DNA from: an uncultured Erysipelotrichaceae bacterium
Lineage (GTDB): Bacteria > Bacillota_I > Bacilli_A > Erysipelotrichales > Erysipelotrichaceae
Assembly (NCBI GenBank): GCA_944327105.1
Contig: CALVGN010000030.1
Location: forward strand, 62,001-126,000
Length of the DNA stretch: 64,000 nucleotides
Direction: 5' to 3'
The position numbers and the translations under genes were made by a program. The notes under the pieces are model-generated. The model worked only from the letters and a program-made list of their open reading frames with translations, was not told the origin of the DNA and did not search any database. How positions within the stretch are numbered: position 1 is the first letter of the stretch; the number at the start of each line of letters is the position of its first letter. Below, piece after piece: positions 36,738 to 45,343 of this stretch.

Positions 36738-38236
36738 GCTTTATGTCCTCCAACCTGCATGTTCCTTTCTTTCATCGTGCCGCCTTCTTCCAAGTTCATT
36801 CCTTTTAAAATGGCATTTTTCCCGAACCGTGCTTTGATATCGAGCATAGCTTTGGCCATAGCAGTATCTTTTTTTAGATCTAAAGCCTTTTTGAAATATA
36901 ACTCACTATTATCGAATAACGATGGTTGAACCACGGTCGATTTTGTGAGTTCACCTTTTAAATTACAGGCATTCAAAGTGAATCGACGCACCAATAACTT
37001 TGGATCAACGATGCGATCAAACAGATTTTCAAAACCTTCCCGGATTTGATTGACACTATTGGTATAACCATCCAAATGAATGGTCCCATGTGCATGTTTG
37101 GGGATGAGCCGACCATAGGGATCCTTGGTGGTTTCACCCTGATATCCAATGGTTGGATCAGTGATATTTTCAATATCATAGCCAATGGTCAATACCAGCT
37201 GTTCACTGGTGACTCCCTTATCCAACATATCCAACGCCAATTGTTCTGCCATTTCCTTTAATACCAGTCTGGCTTTGCCATGATCATATCCACACCATAA
37301 TACCTGCCCGCTGGATAAAGAAGTCGCAGAAGGGGTATAGGCTTTGATATCCTTGATGGTCACGGGCTCCTTTCCCCAGGCATGATCGATCAACAATTCG
37401 GCATTGATCCCCAATAATTCATAAAGTGTATCTTCATTGACGGGTTCATTGATACTGGCCACACTGGCTTTGGCGATATCGCCCATCGTGGTCAAACCAA
37501 TACTGGCCAAGCGACGCGTAATTCCTTTGCCGATGCGCCAAAAGTCCGTTAAGGGTTGATGATCCCATAACAATTGACGGTAGGTGATCTCATCCAATTG
37601 AGCGATGCGCACACCACGCTCATCCGCTTGGGCATGTTTGGCCACGATATCCATCGCGACTTTGGCCAGATACAGATTGGATCCAATCCCGGCCGTCGCC
37701 GTAATACCCGTGGTGGCATAAACATCGGATATCATGGTTTGAACCAAATCATACGCACTGCATTTGTAAGTGTTGAGATACGGAGTGACATCGATGAAGA
37801 CTTCATCGATGGAATAGACATGGATATCCTCTGGGGCGATATATTTGAGATAAATGCCATAAATGGCATTACTCATGGTCATATATTTGCTCATCTGGGG
37901 TGTGGCCACGATGTAATCCACGGCATATTCATCACTGTGATCCAAAATAGTCGCATCATAACTGGAACCGATAAAGTGGTTGCGACCACTGGTTTTCAAT
38001 CGTTGATCATTTACTTTTTTAATGGTTTGGACCACTTCAAAAAGTCGCGGTCGACTTGATACGCCAAAAGTTTTTAAAGCTGGAGAAACTGCCAGACAGA
38101 TGGTTTTTTCAGTACGGGAAGCATCTGCGACCACTAGATTAGTGGTCAATGGTTCCAACCCCCGTTCGATGCATTCCACAGAAGCATAGAAACTTTTCAA
38201 ATCGATCGCAATGTAAGTATGACCAGTGGATTCCAT
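36734..38236 (-). CDS. Y-family DNA polymerase (UmuC/UvrX-like)
   Basis: A 500-residue translesion DNA polymerase. Catalytic landmarks: AIDLKSFYASVEC (about residues 10-22, with the metal Asp) and HVYSIDEVFIDVT (about 136-148, metal Asp-Glu). A helix-hairpin-helix with RRLASIGLTTMGDIAKA and a C-terminal little-finger domain follow. Cotranscribed with the YolD-like and TVP38 genes. No Shine-Dalgarno is seen. The ATG (38234-38236) overlaps a copy of the quasi-palindrome (38235-38247), and a -10-like TATGGT lies 6 nt before it. No LexA-type box was recognised. Confidence 0.92.
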   Translation of the reverse strand: MESTGHTYIAIDLKSFYASVECIERGLEPLTTNLVVADASRTEKTICLAVSPALKTFGVSSRPRLFEVVQTIKKVNDQRLKTSGRNHFIGSSYDATILDHSDEYAVDYIVATPQMSKYMTMSNAIYGIYLKYIAPEDIHVYSIDEVFIDVTPYLNTYKCSAYDLVQTMISDVYATTGITATAGIGSNLYLAKVAMDIVAKHAQADERGVRIAQLDEITYRQLLWDHQPLTDFWRIGKGITRRLASIGLTTMGDIAKASVASINEPVNEDTLYELLGINAELLIDHAWGKEPVTIKDIKAYTPSATSLSSGQVLWCGYDHGKARLVLKEMAEQLALDMLDKGVTSEQLVLTIGYDIENITDPTIGYQGETTKDPYGRLIPKHAHGTIHLDGYTNSVNQIREGFENLFDRIVDPKLLVRRFTLNACNLKGELTKSTVVQPSLFDNSELYFKKALDLKKDTAMAKAMLDIKARFGKNAILKGMNLEEGGTMKERNMQVGGHKA

Positions 38237-38277
38237 GGTTCAACCATAAATAAAATGACAAAAATAAGCAAATAAAA

Positions 38278-38297
38278 AGTCTGTGCTTTCACAGACT
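38278..38297 (-). terminator. Terminator after tRNA-Phe
   Basis: AGTCTGTG / CACAGACT, 4-nt loop, then UUUUUA on the minus strand. Confidence 0.8.
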
Positions 38298-38308
38298 GAT
38301 TTATGTGG

Positions 38309-38384
38309 TGGTGGTCCGGGGCAGAATTGAACTGCCGACACAGGGATTTTCAGTCCCTTGCTCTACCAACTGAGCTACCGAACC
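38309..38384 (-). tRNA. tRNA-Phe (GAA)
   Basis: Acceptor GGTTCGG/CCGGACC, anticodon GAA in loop CTGAAAA, encoded CCA. Cotranscribed after initiator tRNA, 2 nt apart. It is the partner of the T-box in front of pheS. Confidence 0.95.
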
Positions 38385-38386
38385 AT

Positions 38387-38463
38387 TGGTTGCGAGGGGT
38401 GGATTTGAACCACCGACCTACGGGTTATGAGCCCGGCGAGCTACCAGACTGCTCTACCTCGCG
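38387..38463 (-). tRNA. tRNA-fMet (initiator, CAT)
   Basis: CGCGAGG/CCTCGCA acceptor with the unpaired C1-A72 that marks initiator tRNA, anticodon CAT, and G-C pairs in the anticodon stem. Encoded CCA. Confidence 0.95.
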
Positions 38464-38817
38464 ACATCGAAACTGGCTTTGACATCCATGGTTTAACCAT
38501 CGATGGGCAACTTCCGCCAGGGTCAGGAACGTTGCTCAAATAATATAGCATTGTTGCGCAATGGTTGCAACAGCGAATTTTGAAAATGTTAACTCAAACG
38601 AAAAGTCGAAAAGTTTTGAATGGAACATCCACATGATATTGAACTTTCACAATCCAGTTCATCGAAAAAAAACAAATCGAAAAAAAGTGATGCACCGATA
38701 CTGGTTTGCTACGCAATCAAAAATCATTGATCAAAGCAACATATCTTTCATATCATTCGGATCTGATTTTCCAAGTAAAAGAAAAGCCCTGCGTGGCAGG
38801 GCTACAATATCGATCAA
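38464..38817. other. Gap between two tRNA units: promoter, terminator, no gene
   Basis: No coding gene. A minus-strand promoter for fMet-Phe: TTGCAA at 38565-38570, 17-nt spacer, TATATT read from 38542-38547. Its leader includes the quasi-palindrome at 38488-38500. At 38786-38802 GCCCTGC/GCAGGGC with a following U-rich run on the minus strand terminates the Arg-to-Ser tRNA unit. The rest is A-rich and featureless. Confidence 0.75.
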
Positions 38818-38908
38818 TGGCGGAGGAACAGGGATTCGAACCCTGGCACCGGTTGCCCGATCTAGCGGTTTTCAAGACCGCCCCCTTCAACCACTTGGGT
38901 ATTCCTCC
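38818..38908 (-). tRNA. tRNA-Ser (TGA)
   Basis: Acceptor GGAGGAA/TTCCTCC, anticodon TGA in loop CTTGAAA, long variable arm, encoded CCA. Confidence 0.95.
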
Positions 38909-38922
38909 GTAAAATAAAAAAA

Positions 38923-38999
38923 TGGTGGACCCTGTAGGACTCGAACCTACGACCAACCGGTTATGAGCCGGTAGCTCTAACCAACTGCGCTAAGGGTCC
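38923..38999 (-). tRNA. tRNA with CAT anticodon, probably tRNA-Ile2
   Basis: Acceptor GGACCCT/AGGGTCC, anticodon CAT. The acceptor and D-arm (GGACC-TTAGC-CAGTTGGTTAGAGC) resemble the Bacillus tRNA-Ile whose C34 is changed to lysidine to read AUA, rather than elongator Met. An elongator tRNA-Met candidate lies next to it at 39031-39107. Confidence 0.8.
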
Positions 39000-39030
39000 G
39001 TCCTTATGGCCTTGGCCATTTTAAATAGAA

Positions 39031-39107
39031 TGGTAGCGAGGGTGAGACTCGAACCCACGACCTTTCGGGTATGAACCGAATGCTCTAGCCAACTAAGCTA
39101 CCTCGCC
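39031..39107 (-). tRNA. tRNA-Met (elongator, CAT)
   Basis: Acceptor GGCGAGG/CCTCGCT (G1-U72 wobble), anticodon CAT in loop TTCATAC, encoded CCA. Its first-pair match distinguishes it from the initiator. Confidence 0.88.
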
Positions 39108-39119
39108 ATATCCATCATT

Positions 39120-39196
39120 TGGTCGGGATGGCAGGATTTGAACCTGTGACCCCTAGATCCCAAATCTAGTGCTCTACCAAGCTGAGCTACATCCCG
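39120..39196 (-). tRNA. tRNA-Pro (TGG)
   Basis: Acceptor CGGGATG/CATCCCG, anticodon TGG in loop TTTGGGA, encoded CCA. Confidence 0.95.
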
Positions 39197-39208
39197 TTTT
39201 TAAAAAAA

Positions 39209-39285
39209 TGGCGCGCCCAGTAGGAATCGAACCCGCAACCTTTTGATCCGTAGTCAAACGCTCTATCCAGTTGAGCTATGGGCGC
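39209..39285 (-). tRNA. tRNA-Arg (ACG)
   Basis: Acceptor GCGCCCA/TGGGCGC, anticodon ACG in loop CTACGGA, encoded CCA. First tRNA of the five-tRNA unit Arg-Pro-Met-Ile2-Ser. Confidence 0.95.
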
Positions 39286-39309
39286 ACACGCACTTTGAAG
39301 TGCCATTAG

Positions 39310-39338
39310 ATTGTAGCAAATCCAATGACGATCCGCAA
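39310..39338 (-). promoter_or_regulatory. Promoter of the five-tRNA unit
   Basis: Minus-strand TTGCGG (39333-39338), 17-nt spacer ending in TTTGC, TACAAT (39310-39315), about 24 nt before tRNA-Arg. Confidence 0.85.
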
Positions 39339-39513
39339 GTGATTTTTCACTTGAAGGATGTGCCTCACTTTCGTGAGCACAATGAGTATACCATGGTTTG
39401 ACCATCCGTCCAGTATTTTTGAATGAAAATGGTTTCAACCAAAAATGTAACAGAGTGTCATGGTCGAACCATGCAACGCTATAATGCGATTAACTAAAGC
39501 AAAGGAGAGAACC

Positions 39514-40332
39514 ATGGAACAGAAAAAAATCGACGAATACATCAAGATGGGCCGAGACATGCTGCATTTGAAAATCGATATGGAAGATTATCAAAGCGAT
39601 CAACAGCTCCACAAACCTCAGCCGCCTTTATCCAAACCCGCAACCAGTGATCGGATCATTGATCTGCCACGCAACTTTGATGATCTACACATCAACGGCA
39701 ATCTGACGGATCTTTTGATCAAACGCAAAAGTAATCGCGTCTATACACAGAAAAACATCTCACTGCTTCAACTTTCCTACTTACTATGGGGATGTCAGGG
39801 TGTTAAAGGTATCCGTGGAAAAAGCTATGCCACATTACGCACCGTGCCAAGCGGTGGTGCGCGCCATCCGTTTGAAACGTACATGATGGTCCAATATGTC
39901 GATGGTCTTGACCAAGGCATGTATCACTATTTGCCTTTGACACACCAAATCGAATATCTTGGAGCGGTAGATGATCTGTTCAATACCATCGATGCCACAC
40001 TGGTCAATCAAACCTGGGCAGCCAAAGCATCACTGGTCTTCTACTTCTCCTGTGTTCCCTACCGTAACGAATGGCGTTATGGTATCGCCAGCCATGGTCC
40101 GATTTTGATCGATTTGGGTCATGTTGGCGAAAATGTCTATTTATGTGCCACCGCATTGGGATTAGGCACCTGTGGGTTGGGTGCATACGATGGAGAATTA
40201 GCCAACCAATTATTCAAACTGGATGGATGGGATGAATTCATCGTTTATGCACAACCCGTTGGGACTATCAATATCGATAATACAGCGGATGAAGATGCAT
40301 TTTACAGTTTCGTCAAAGAGCAAGGATGGTAA
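39514..40332 (+). CDS. SagB-type nitroreductase-fold oxidoreductase
   Basis: A 272-residue protein of the SagB/ThcOx branch of the nitroreductase superfamily: residues about 60-75 contain LIKRKSNRVYTQKNISL, then LSYLLWGCQGVKG and the FMN-contacting TVPSGGARHPFETYMMV (about 111-127), and late GLGTCGLGAYDGELANQLF. SagB enzymes oxidise azolines in peptide natural products, but stand-alone members of unknown substrate are common and no cyclodehydratase or precursor gene is next to it. AAAGGAG precedes the ATG. A quasi-palindrome at 39460-39472 lies just before TATAAT (39480-39485). Confidence 0.88.
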   Translation: MEQKKIDEYIKMGRDMLHLKIDMEDYQSDQQLHKPQPPLSKPATSDRIIDLPRNFDDLHINGNLTDLLIKRKSNRVYTQKNISLLQLSYLLWGCQGVKGIRGKSYATLRTVPSGGARHPFETYMMVQYVDGLDQGMYHYLPLTHQIEYLGAVDDLFNTIDATLVNQTWAAKASLVFYFSCVPYRNEWRYGIASHGPILIDLGHVGENVYLCATALGLGTCGLGAYDGELANQLFKLDGWDEFIVYAQPVGTINIDNTADEDAFYSFVKEQGW

Positions 40333-40345
40333 TGGTTCAACCATA

Positions 40346-40386
40346 GAATGAAAACACGGCTGGTTGAACCATCCGTGTTTTCATTC
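40346..40386. terminator. Bidirectional terminator with the quasi-palindrome as its loop
   Basis: 14-bp stem GAATGAAAACACGG / CCGTGTTTTCATTC. The loop contains GGTTGAACC (40362-40370), which can itself pair. A second full copy of the element lies just before it at 40332-40344. Confidence 0.85.
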
Positions 40387-40402
40387 AAATAAAATAGTAT
40401 GC

Positions 40403-41161
40403 TTATTGACAATGGTATGCGGTATAAGGTTGTTTGCCGACGACCACATCACCTAAAATAACGTTCAATCCCTTGTAACCACCATGAACTGCCATGCCGT
40501 TTCCGACATAAATGGCATAATGGCTTGGATAGAAGATGACATCGCCCGGAACCATACCATCCAGACCAACTTCTACCCCATCGGTGTAGCTTCCGCTCCA
40601 TCCACCGGCTGCCAACGCGATATTGACCACATCGGTACACCAGTATCCGTATGATCCGACCAAACTCAATGCGGCATTGACGATCGCATTGTCACTCCAA
40701 TAGCCACTCACATCCGTTGTCACGGATTGCCAGGAAGCAGGACCATAGGTATAACTGGCCGGTTCCGGGATCACGGTACATCCGGTTTTGGCATCCCCTT
40801 CATATCCTTCATTGCAGACACAACCGTCAACACTAAAGGTCGCATTTTCACCACAATTGTTGTATCCATAATCGACCAATGGCTGATAATCGGTTTTATC
40901 ATAGGAAAGATCCGGTGTTTCAATGATCATTTCCCCCAAATCGACCATCGTATTGCCCGTGATTTTGTTAAACGGTGTTGTGGGTTGTTCCACCGCATCA
41001 ATGGCACGATCACGCATCACTAACGTTGTGCTTTCGTTGGGCTCATCATCCGTCGCATAGACGGTGGAAACAGTGAGCACCGAACCACACAGAATCACTA
41101 AAATTGATAATAAGAGCAGGTGTTTGCTTTTGTTGTTTCCACGAAATTTATTCAACTGCAT
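40403..41161 (-). CDS. Secreted CHAP/NlpC-like cysteine hydrolase with an EGF-like module
   Basis: A 252-residue exported protein: basic N-terminus, signal-anchor or signal peptide (about residues 14-35, ending VYA), and a Ser/Thr/acidic linker. A Cys-rich module follows (about 95-125) with CGENATF, DGCVCNEGYEGD and a final Cys, resembling an EGF-like fold. The C-terminal hydrolase domain has the likely nucleophile Cys in GYWCTDVVNIAL and His in SHYAIYVGNGMAVHGG. Such enzymes cut peptidoglycan. GGAGG lies 6 nt before the ATG. Ends at the bidirectional terminator shared with the SagB-like gene. Confidence 0.8.
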   Translation of the reverse strand: MQLNKFRGNNKSKHLLLLSILVILCGSVLTVSTVYATDDEPNESTTLVMRDRAIDAVEQPTTPFNKITGNTMVDLGEMIIETPDLSYDKTDYQPLVDYGYNNCGENATFSVDGCVCNEGYEGDAKTGCTVIPEPASYTYGPASWQSVTTDVSGYWSDNAIVNAALSLVGSYGYWCTDVVNIALAAGGWSGSYTDGVEVGLDGMVPGDVIFYPSHYAIYVGNGMAVHGGYKGLNVILGDVVVGKQPYTAYHCQ

Positions 41162-41282
41162 GTTATCCTCCAAAAATTCAAACATTTTGAAGTGTAGCAA
41201 CATTGCGAAAATCTTACAACTTTATGTGACATTTCACACATTTTTATTGAAACTATTTTCGTTGAGTTAGAAAGGAATTTTT

Positions 41283-42431
41283 ATGATCAAACCATCCCGA
41301 CTTCATGCGGCTTATCACTTGATGGAACAACATCATCTGGATACCATGGTCTTCGGTCCAGGTGCCAATTTACAATATCTGACCAATGCCAATGACTATC
41401 ATTGGCAACGCAGTTGCATGACCAATATCCGTGGTCATTCGACCAGTTACAACCAACCGGAATGTTTATTGGTCTTAACCAATAATGATTATCATCTGAT
41501 CACGATCAAACGCATCAACGATGCGTTTGATCACATCGATGATTATCATAAAACCATTACCTATATGGATTATTTTGAAGATGTATTAGCCACGTTGGTC
41601 CATGGTAGAACCATCGGCATCGGATATCCGTGTCGTGATTTCATCCAGGATGCGCTCAATGTCAACTTTACCCATCTGACTTATGTGGATTGCGAAGATA
41701 TACTCAAAGATATCCGGAAAATCAAAGATGAAGATGAAATCAACCAATTAAAAGCCATGGCTCAATTCACAGATACCGCCATGGCACATGTCATTGGTAA
41801 TCTTAAGTTTGGAATGAGTCAGCATGATGCAGAATCCTTGGTCATTCAATATGGTTTAGACCATGATTGTGATGATCTTTCCTTCCCACCTACGGTTGGA
41901 TTCAAAACCAAAGGTGAGGATACTGCAGCTGATCTGAACACCTACCATGATCGATCCATTTTGAAAGACAATACCTGCATTGCCATGGATATCGGTTATA
42001 TGAACCATGGCTATTGTTCCGATTGGGGAAGAAGCGTCTATTTTGGCAAACCATCGGATTTACTTGATGGTGGATACCATGCGTTGATGAAAGGACAAAT
42101 CGACATGGTTAACGCCATCCAACCCGGTATTACCACAGTGGATCAGTTGTATCCCATTTTAGAAAGATCCGTGATCAAAAGTGGATATGGAGATTATCTG
42201 CGTTTTCGCGATTCCCATAATCTTGGTCATCAAATCGGCATCGATTGCCACGAGTTCCCGATGATCAACAAGCAATACCATGATATCTTGATGCCGGGAA
42301 TGGTTTTCTGCAGTGAACCGAAGATGTGGTTTCCAAACGAAGGATATATCCGAATCGAAGATATGATTTTGATTCAAGAAGACAAGGCCGTATTCTTATC
42401 CAATTATGATCGAAACCAATTCATTCTCTGA
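41283..42431 (+). CDS. M24 family metallopeptidase (Xaa-Pro peptidase-like)
   Basis: A 382-residue protein with an N-terminal creatinase-type domain (about 1-140) and a C-terminal pita-bread peptidase domain. Metal ligands visible: Asp in AMDIGY (about 237) and GYCSDWGRS (about 246), His in HNLGHQIGIDCHEFP, Glu in SEPKMW and Glu in RIEDMIL. It probably removes N-terminal residues before proline. AAAGGA precedes the ATG. Single-gene unit ended by the hairpin at 42442-42478. Confidence 0.9.
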   Translation: MIKPSRLHAAYHLMEQHHLDTMVFGPGANLQYLTNANDYHWQRSCMTNIRGHSTSYNQPECLLVLTNNDYHLITIKRINDAFDHIDDYHKTITYMDYFEDVLATLVHGRTIGIGYPCRDFIQDALNVNFTHLTYVDCEDILKDIRKIKDEDEINQLKAMAQFTDTAMAHVIGNLKFGMSQHDAESLVIQYGLDHDCDDLSFPPTVGFKTKGEDTAADLNTYHDRSILKDNTCIAMDIGYMNHGYCSDWGRSVYFGKPSDLLDGGYHALMKGQIDMVNAIQPGITTVDQLYPILERSVIKSGYGDYLRFRDSHNLGHQIGIDCHEFPMINKQYHDILMPGMVFCSEPKMWFPNEGYIRIEDMILIQEDKAVFLSNYDRNQFIL

Positions 42432-42441
42432 ATGCGTTAAA

Positions 42442-42478
42442 AAGCACGTCGGGTTCAATCAATGAATCCGACGTGCTT
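42442..42478. terminator. Bidirectional terminator
   Basis: AAGCACGTCGG / CCGACGTGCTT stem with a 15-nt loop and T/A-rich flanks. It serves the M24 gene and, on the other strand, glycerate kinase, whose stop abuts it. Confidence 0.85.
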
Positions 42479-43624
42479 CTATTTTTCAAGTGCTTTCAAC
42501 AATCGTGCAAGACGCATCCCGAAATCCTGTACCAATACGAGTGCACCATGCATGGATTCATCGAGAGAAATCGGTCCAGGAACAATCGAAAAGATCGCAT
42601 CGATTCCTGCGTCATACACTTTGTTTGAATTCCTTCCGATATTCCCGCACGCTGCAATGACCGGAATATTTTTGATGGATTTTACCCTTTTGGCAACACC
42701 CGTTGGAACTTTATTATAGATGGTCGAACCATCGATCTGCCCTTCTCCGGTAATCACCAGATCAGCATCATATACATGCTGATCAAAACCGATCAAATCC
42801 AATATCGTCTCGATACCAGACTGCATTTTCGCATTGCAAAATGCCATCAATCCACCACCGATGCCTCCGGCAGCGCCACTTCCGGGGATATCACGGATAT
42901 CGATATCCAACTGTTGTTTCACCACATTGCCAAAATGGGAAAGATTTTGATCCAGTGTTTCAACCATGGATGATGTGGCACCTTTTTGAGGACCATAAAC
43001 GTACGATGCACCATTTGGCCCACATAATGGATTGGTCACATCCGCCACAATAGAAAATGAACAGGTTTTGATGCGCTGATCCAATTGAGAAAGATCGATG
43101 GTTTGGATCGTATTCAAATTATTGCCACAGGGAAGGATGGTTGAACCATTGGCATCCATGAAGCGTACACCCATGGCAGCTGCCATCCCGCATCCGCCGT
43201 CATTGGTGGCAGAGCCACCAATGCACAGCAGGATGCGATGGCAGTTTCGATGCAAAGCATGGATGATCATCTGACCAAAACCATAACTGGTGGTGACCAT
43301 CGGATTACGTTCATCGATGGATAATAACGGTAATCCAATGGATTGCGCTAGCTCGATGATGGCAGTGCCATCATCGAGCATCAGATACTGTGCGATATGC
43401 GGTCGCATCAATGGGTCCATAACTTCACAACTGACCATGGTTCCACCAAGATGTTGATGGATCACTTCCATACTTCCTTCACCACCATCAGCTAATGGGA
43501 TGGTTTCAACCATAACATCCATGGTCGAGACCATCCCTTTTTTCAAAGCGTCACACACTTCAAAAGCAGATAAACTGCCTTTGAAAGAATCCATTGCAAT
43601 CAGAATATGCTGAATCGGTTTCAT
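42479..43624 (-). CDS. glxK: Glycerate kinase (GlxK/GarK family)
   Basis: A 381-residue kinase phosphorylating glycerate. Signatures: MDSFKGSLSAFEVCDAL at the start, PLADGGEGSMEV (about 40-51), IGGSATNDGGCGMAAAMG (about 128-145), PGSGAAGGIGGGLMAF and a late GEGQIDGSTIYNKVP. Full length. The start, MKPIQHIL, lies 4 nt after the stop of the upstream small gene, with no strong ribosome site of its own, so coupling is likely. Two copies of ATGGTNNNACCAT lie inside the gene (42720, 43137). Confidence 0.93.
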   Translation of the reverse strand: MKPIQHILIAMDSFKGSLSAFEVCDALKKGMVSTMDVMVETIPLADGGEGSMEVIHQHLGGTMVSCEVMDPLMRPHIAQYLMLDDGTAIIELAQSIGLPLLSIDERNPMVTTSYGFGQMIIHALHRNCHRILLCIGGSATNDGGCGMAAAMGVRFMDANGSTILPCGNNLNTIQTIDLSQLDQRIKTCSFSIVADVTNPLCGPNGASYVYGPQKGATSSMVETLDQNLSHFGNVVKQQLDIDIRDIPGSGAAGGIGGGLMAFCNAKMQSGIETILDLIGFDQHVYDADLVITGEGQIDGSTIYNKVPTGVAKRVKSIKNIPVIAACGNIGRNSNKVYDAGIDAIFSIVPGPISLDESMHGALVLVQDFGMRLARLLKALEK

Positions 43625-43628
43625 CGTA

Positions 43629-43955
43629 TCAATCCTTGGTCGTACCATCATCGAAACAGGGTTCGAGCAAAAAAGACATTGGTCGTACCCCATCATTGCA
43701 ACTGACGATCGCCGTATGTTTATCCTTCATCCACGATCCATGAATGGATTCACCATTGCATGCAATGGTCATGACATATGGATACAATGCGATCCAAGCG
43801 CTGTTGCATAATCCATCCGGCTTTTCCATATCCACGGATATAAAAGTATCCCCGACATGAAGCGGACATGGTTCGCCCATATCCAGTTCATATTGATCCA
43901 CCAAATCCTGATGAACACATTGTTTCACTGCGGTAATTTTAACTGTACGCATCAT
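43629..43955 (-). CDS. TIGR04076-like small protein
   Basis: A 108-residue protein matching the TIGR04076 pattern: a hydrophilic start KITAVKQCVHQDL, then KPDGLCNSAWIALYPYVMTIACNG and a terminal SCNDGVRPMSFLLEP. Several conserved cysteines suggest a metal or redox site, but function is unknown. It precedes glycerate kinase in a two-gene unit. Start is one of two adjacent ATG codons. Confidence 0.75.
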   Translation of the reverse strand: MMRTVKITAVKQCVHQDLVDQYELDMGEPCPLHVGDTFISVDMEKPDGLCNSAWIALYPYVMTIACNGESIHGSWMKDKHTAIVSCNDGVRPMSFLLEPCFDDGTTKD

Positions 43956-44224
43956 CTGATCCCCATAGCGTAAATTTTATAGATATTTTTTAAAGGAATG
44001 CTTCATTTTCACCAATAAGAACGATATTCGCATTTATTCATTGGATGTTTTTAAAAGGAAAATCATTGGTTAATGCACTTAAAATGGAATCTATTTATCA
44101 CGCGAACAACAGCTCACTTGTCCAAATTTTAATCCGTACCATTCGCTCATCAGATATATGATTGTAAACTCATTATACCTTAGTTACTCCACGGGATTTT
44201 CATTTTCAATCAATTTATAATGGG

Positions 44225-45343
44225 TCACACATCCACTCTCCGTCTTAGCGTTATGACACATTCACAATGATCACTGAAAGGAAACATATCGACCGGTTGA
44301 ATATAAGTAATGGTATAACCATGCCGCTTTAGATAATCCGTATCTCTTTTCTGTGTGGCTGGATTGCAGGAAATATATCCGATCCGATCGATTCGATTGC
44401 GAATGATGGCATCTAAAAATAATTTGGAGCAGCCACTGCGTGGTGGGTCCACCATAACGACATCACATTGCAATACATCCAGATACCGATCGACCGAACC
44501 CACTTTAAAACCAATATTGGTGATCCCATTGTCCCGCTTATTGGCCAACGCATCAACAATGGCATAGCGATTGACTTCGATCCCGATGACATTTTTAACA
44601 TACCGACTGGCTAATAATCCGATCGTACCAGTACCGCAATACGCATCCACCAATGTATCCGCCAGTTTTAAATCCAGATGATCCAGTGCGGTTTTATAAC
44701 ATACCCACGCCTGCAACGGATTGACTTGATAAAACGATTGCGAAGAGATACGGAATTTGAGTCCACCCATGGTATCGACCACCATTCCCTTACCATAGAC
44801 GATGCGCTGTTGTTTGCCTAAAACCATGGATGTATGCCGGTTGTTCACGTTTAAAACGATGGAAACGATCTGAGGATGGGCTTGTCGGATCGATTCAAAA
44901 AATTTGCGACTGCCTGGGATTTTAGTGGTGGAAACCACCAACGTCAGCAAAACATGTTCATCCATGCTGATACGAAGCTGTAAATGACGCAATAAACCTG
45001 TTTCCCGATCTTCATCAAACGCTGCATAACCAAATCGATCAGCAGTTTTGACCACTGTTTCAATGATTTGATTGGCTAAGGGATGATGCAACGGACACTG
45101 ATCCACATCCACGATCCGATGACTGTCGGCTTCATAGATCCCACTGGTCAAACCAGATTTGGATTGGCGAAAGGATACCGTCACTTTGTGACGGTATCCG
45201 TATGGATCATCCATCCCAATGATGGGATGGGTCGAACCATAGAGCGATGTGATATAACGTTGCTTATGGTCCAGACTATCGGGATACTGATTTAATCCAT
45301 AACGGCAACTGCCGCATTTTTGATAATAAGGACATGTTTTCAT
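44225..45343 (-). CDS. 23S rRNA (uracil-5-)-methyltransferase, RumA/TrmA type
   Basis: A 372-residue SAM-dependent RNA m5U methyltransferase. An N-terminal Cys cluster (CPYYQKCGSCRYG, residues 3-15) fits the iron-sulfur site of the RumA group together with a later CPLHHP. The SAM-binding region has VDAYCGTGTIGL, and motif DPPRSGC is followed by the catalytic Cys in YISCNPAT. It overlaps the sensor kinase by 4 nt (ATGA), so it is translated from the same transcript as the two-component genes. Confidence 0.9.
   Translation of the reverse strand: MKTCPYYQKCGSCRYGLNQYPDSLDHKQRYITSLYGSTHPIIGMDDPYGYRHKVTVSFRQSKSGLTSGIYEADSHRIVDVDQCPLHHPLANQIIETVVKTADRFGYAAFDEDRETGLLRHLQLRISMDEHVLLTLVVSTTKIPGSRKFFESIRQAHPQIVSIVLNVNNRHTSMVLGKQQRIVYGKGMVVDTMGGLKFRISSQSFYQVNPLQAWVCYKTALDHLDLKLADTLVDAYCGTGTIGLLASRYVKNVIGIEVNRYAIVDALANKRDNGITNIGFKVGSVDRYLDVLQCDVVMVDPPRSGCSKLFLDAIIRNRIDRIGYISCNPATQKRDTDYLKRHGYTITYIQPVDMFPFSDHCECVITLRRRVDV

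Noticed and set aside
37574-38059. 161-codon frame antisense to the Y-family polymerase
   Set aside because: Runs wholly inside a clear gene on the other strand; no start signal.
39514-40332. SagB-like gene as part of a thiazole/oxazole-modified peptide cluster
   Set aside because: No cyclodehydratase, precursor peptide or protease gene is adjacent.
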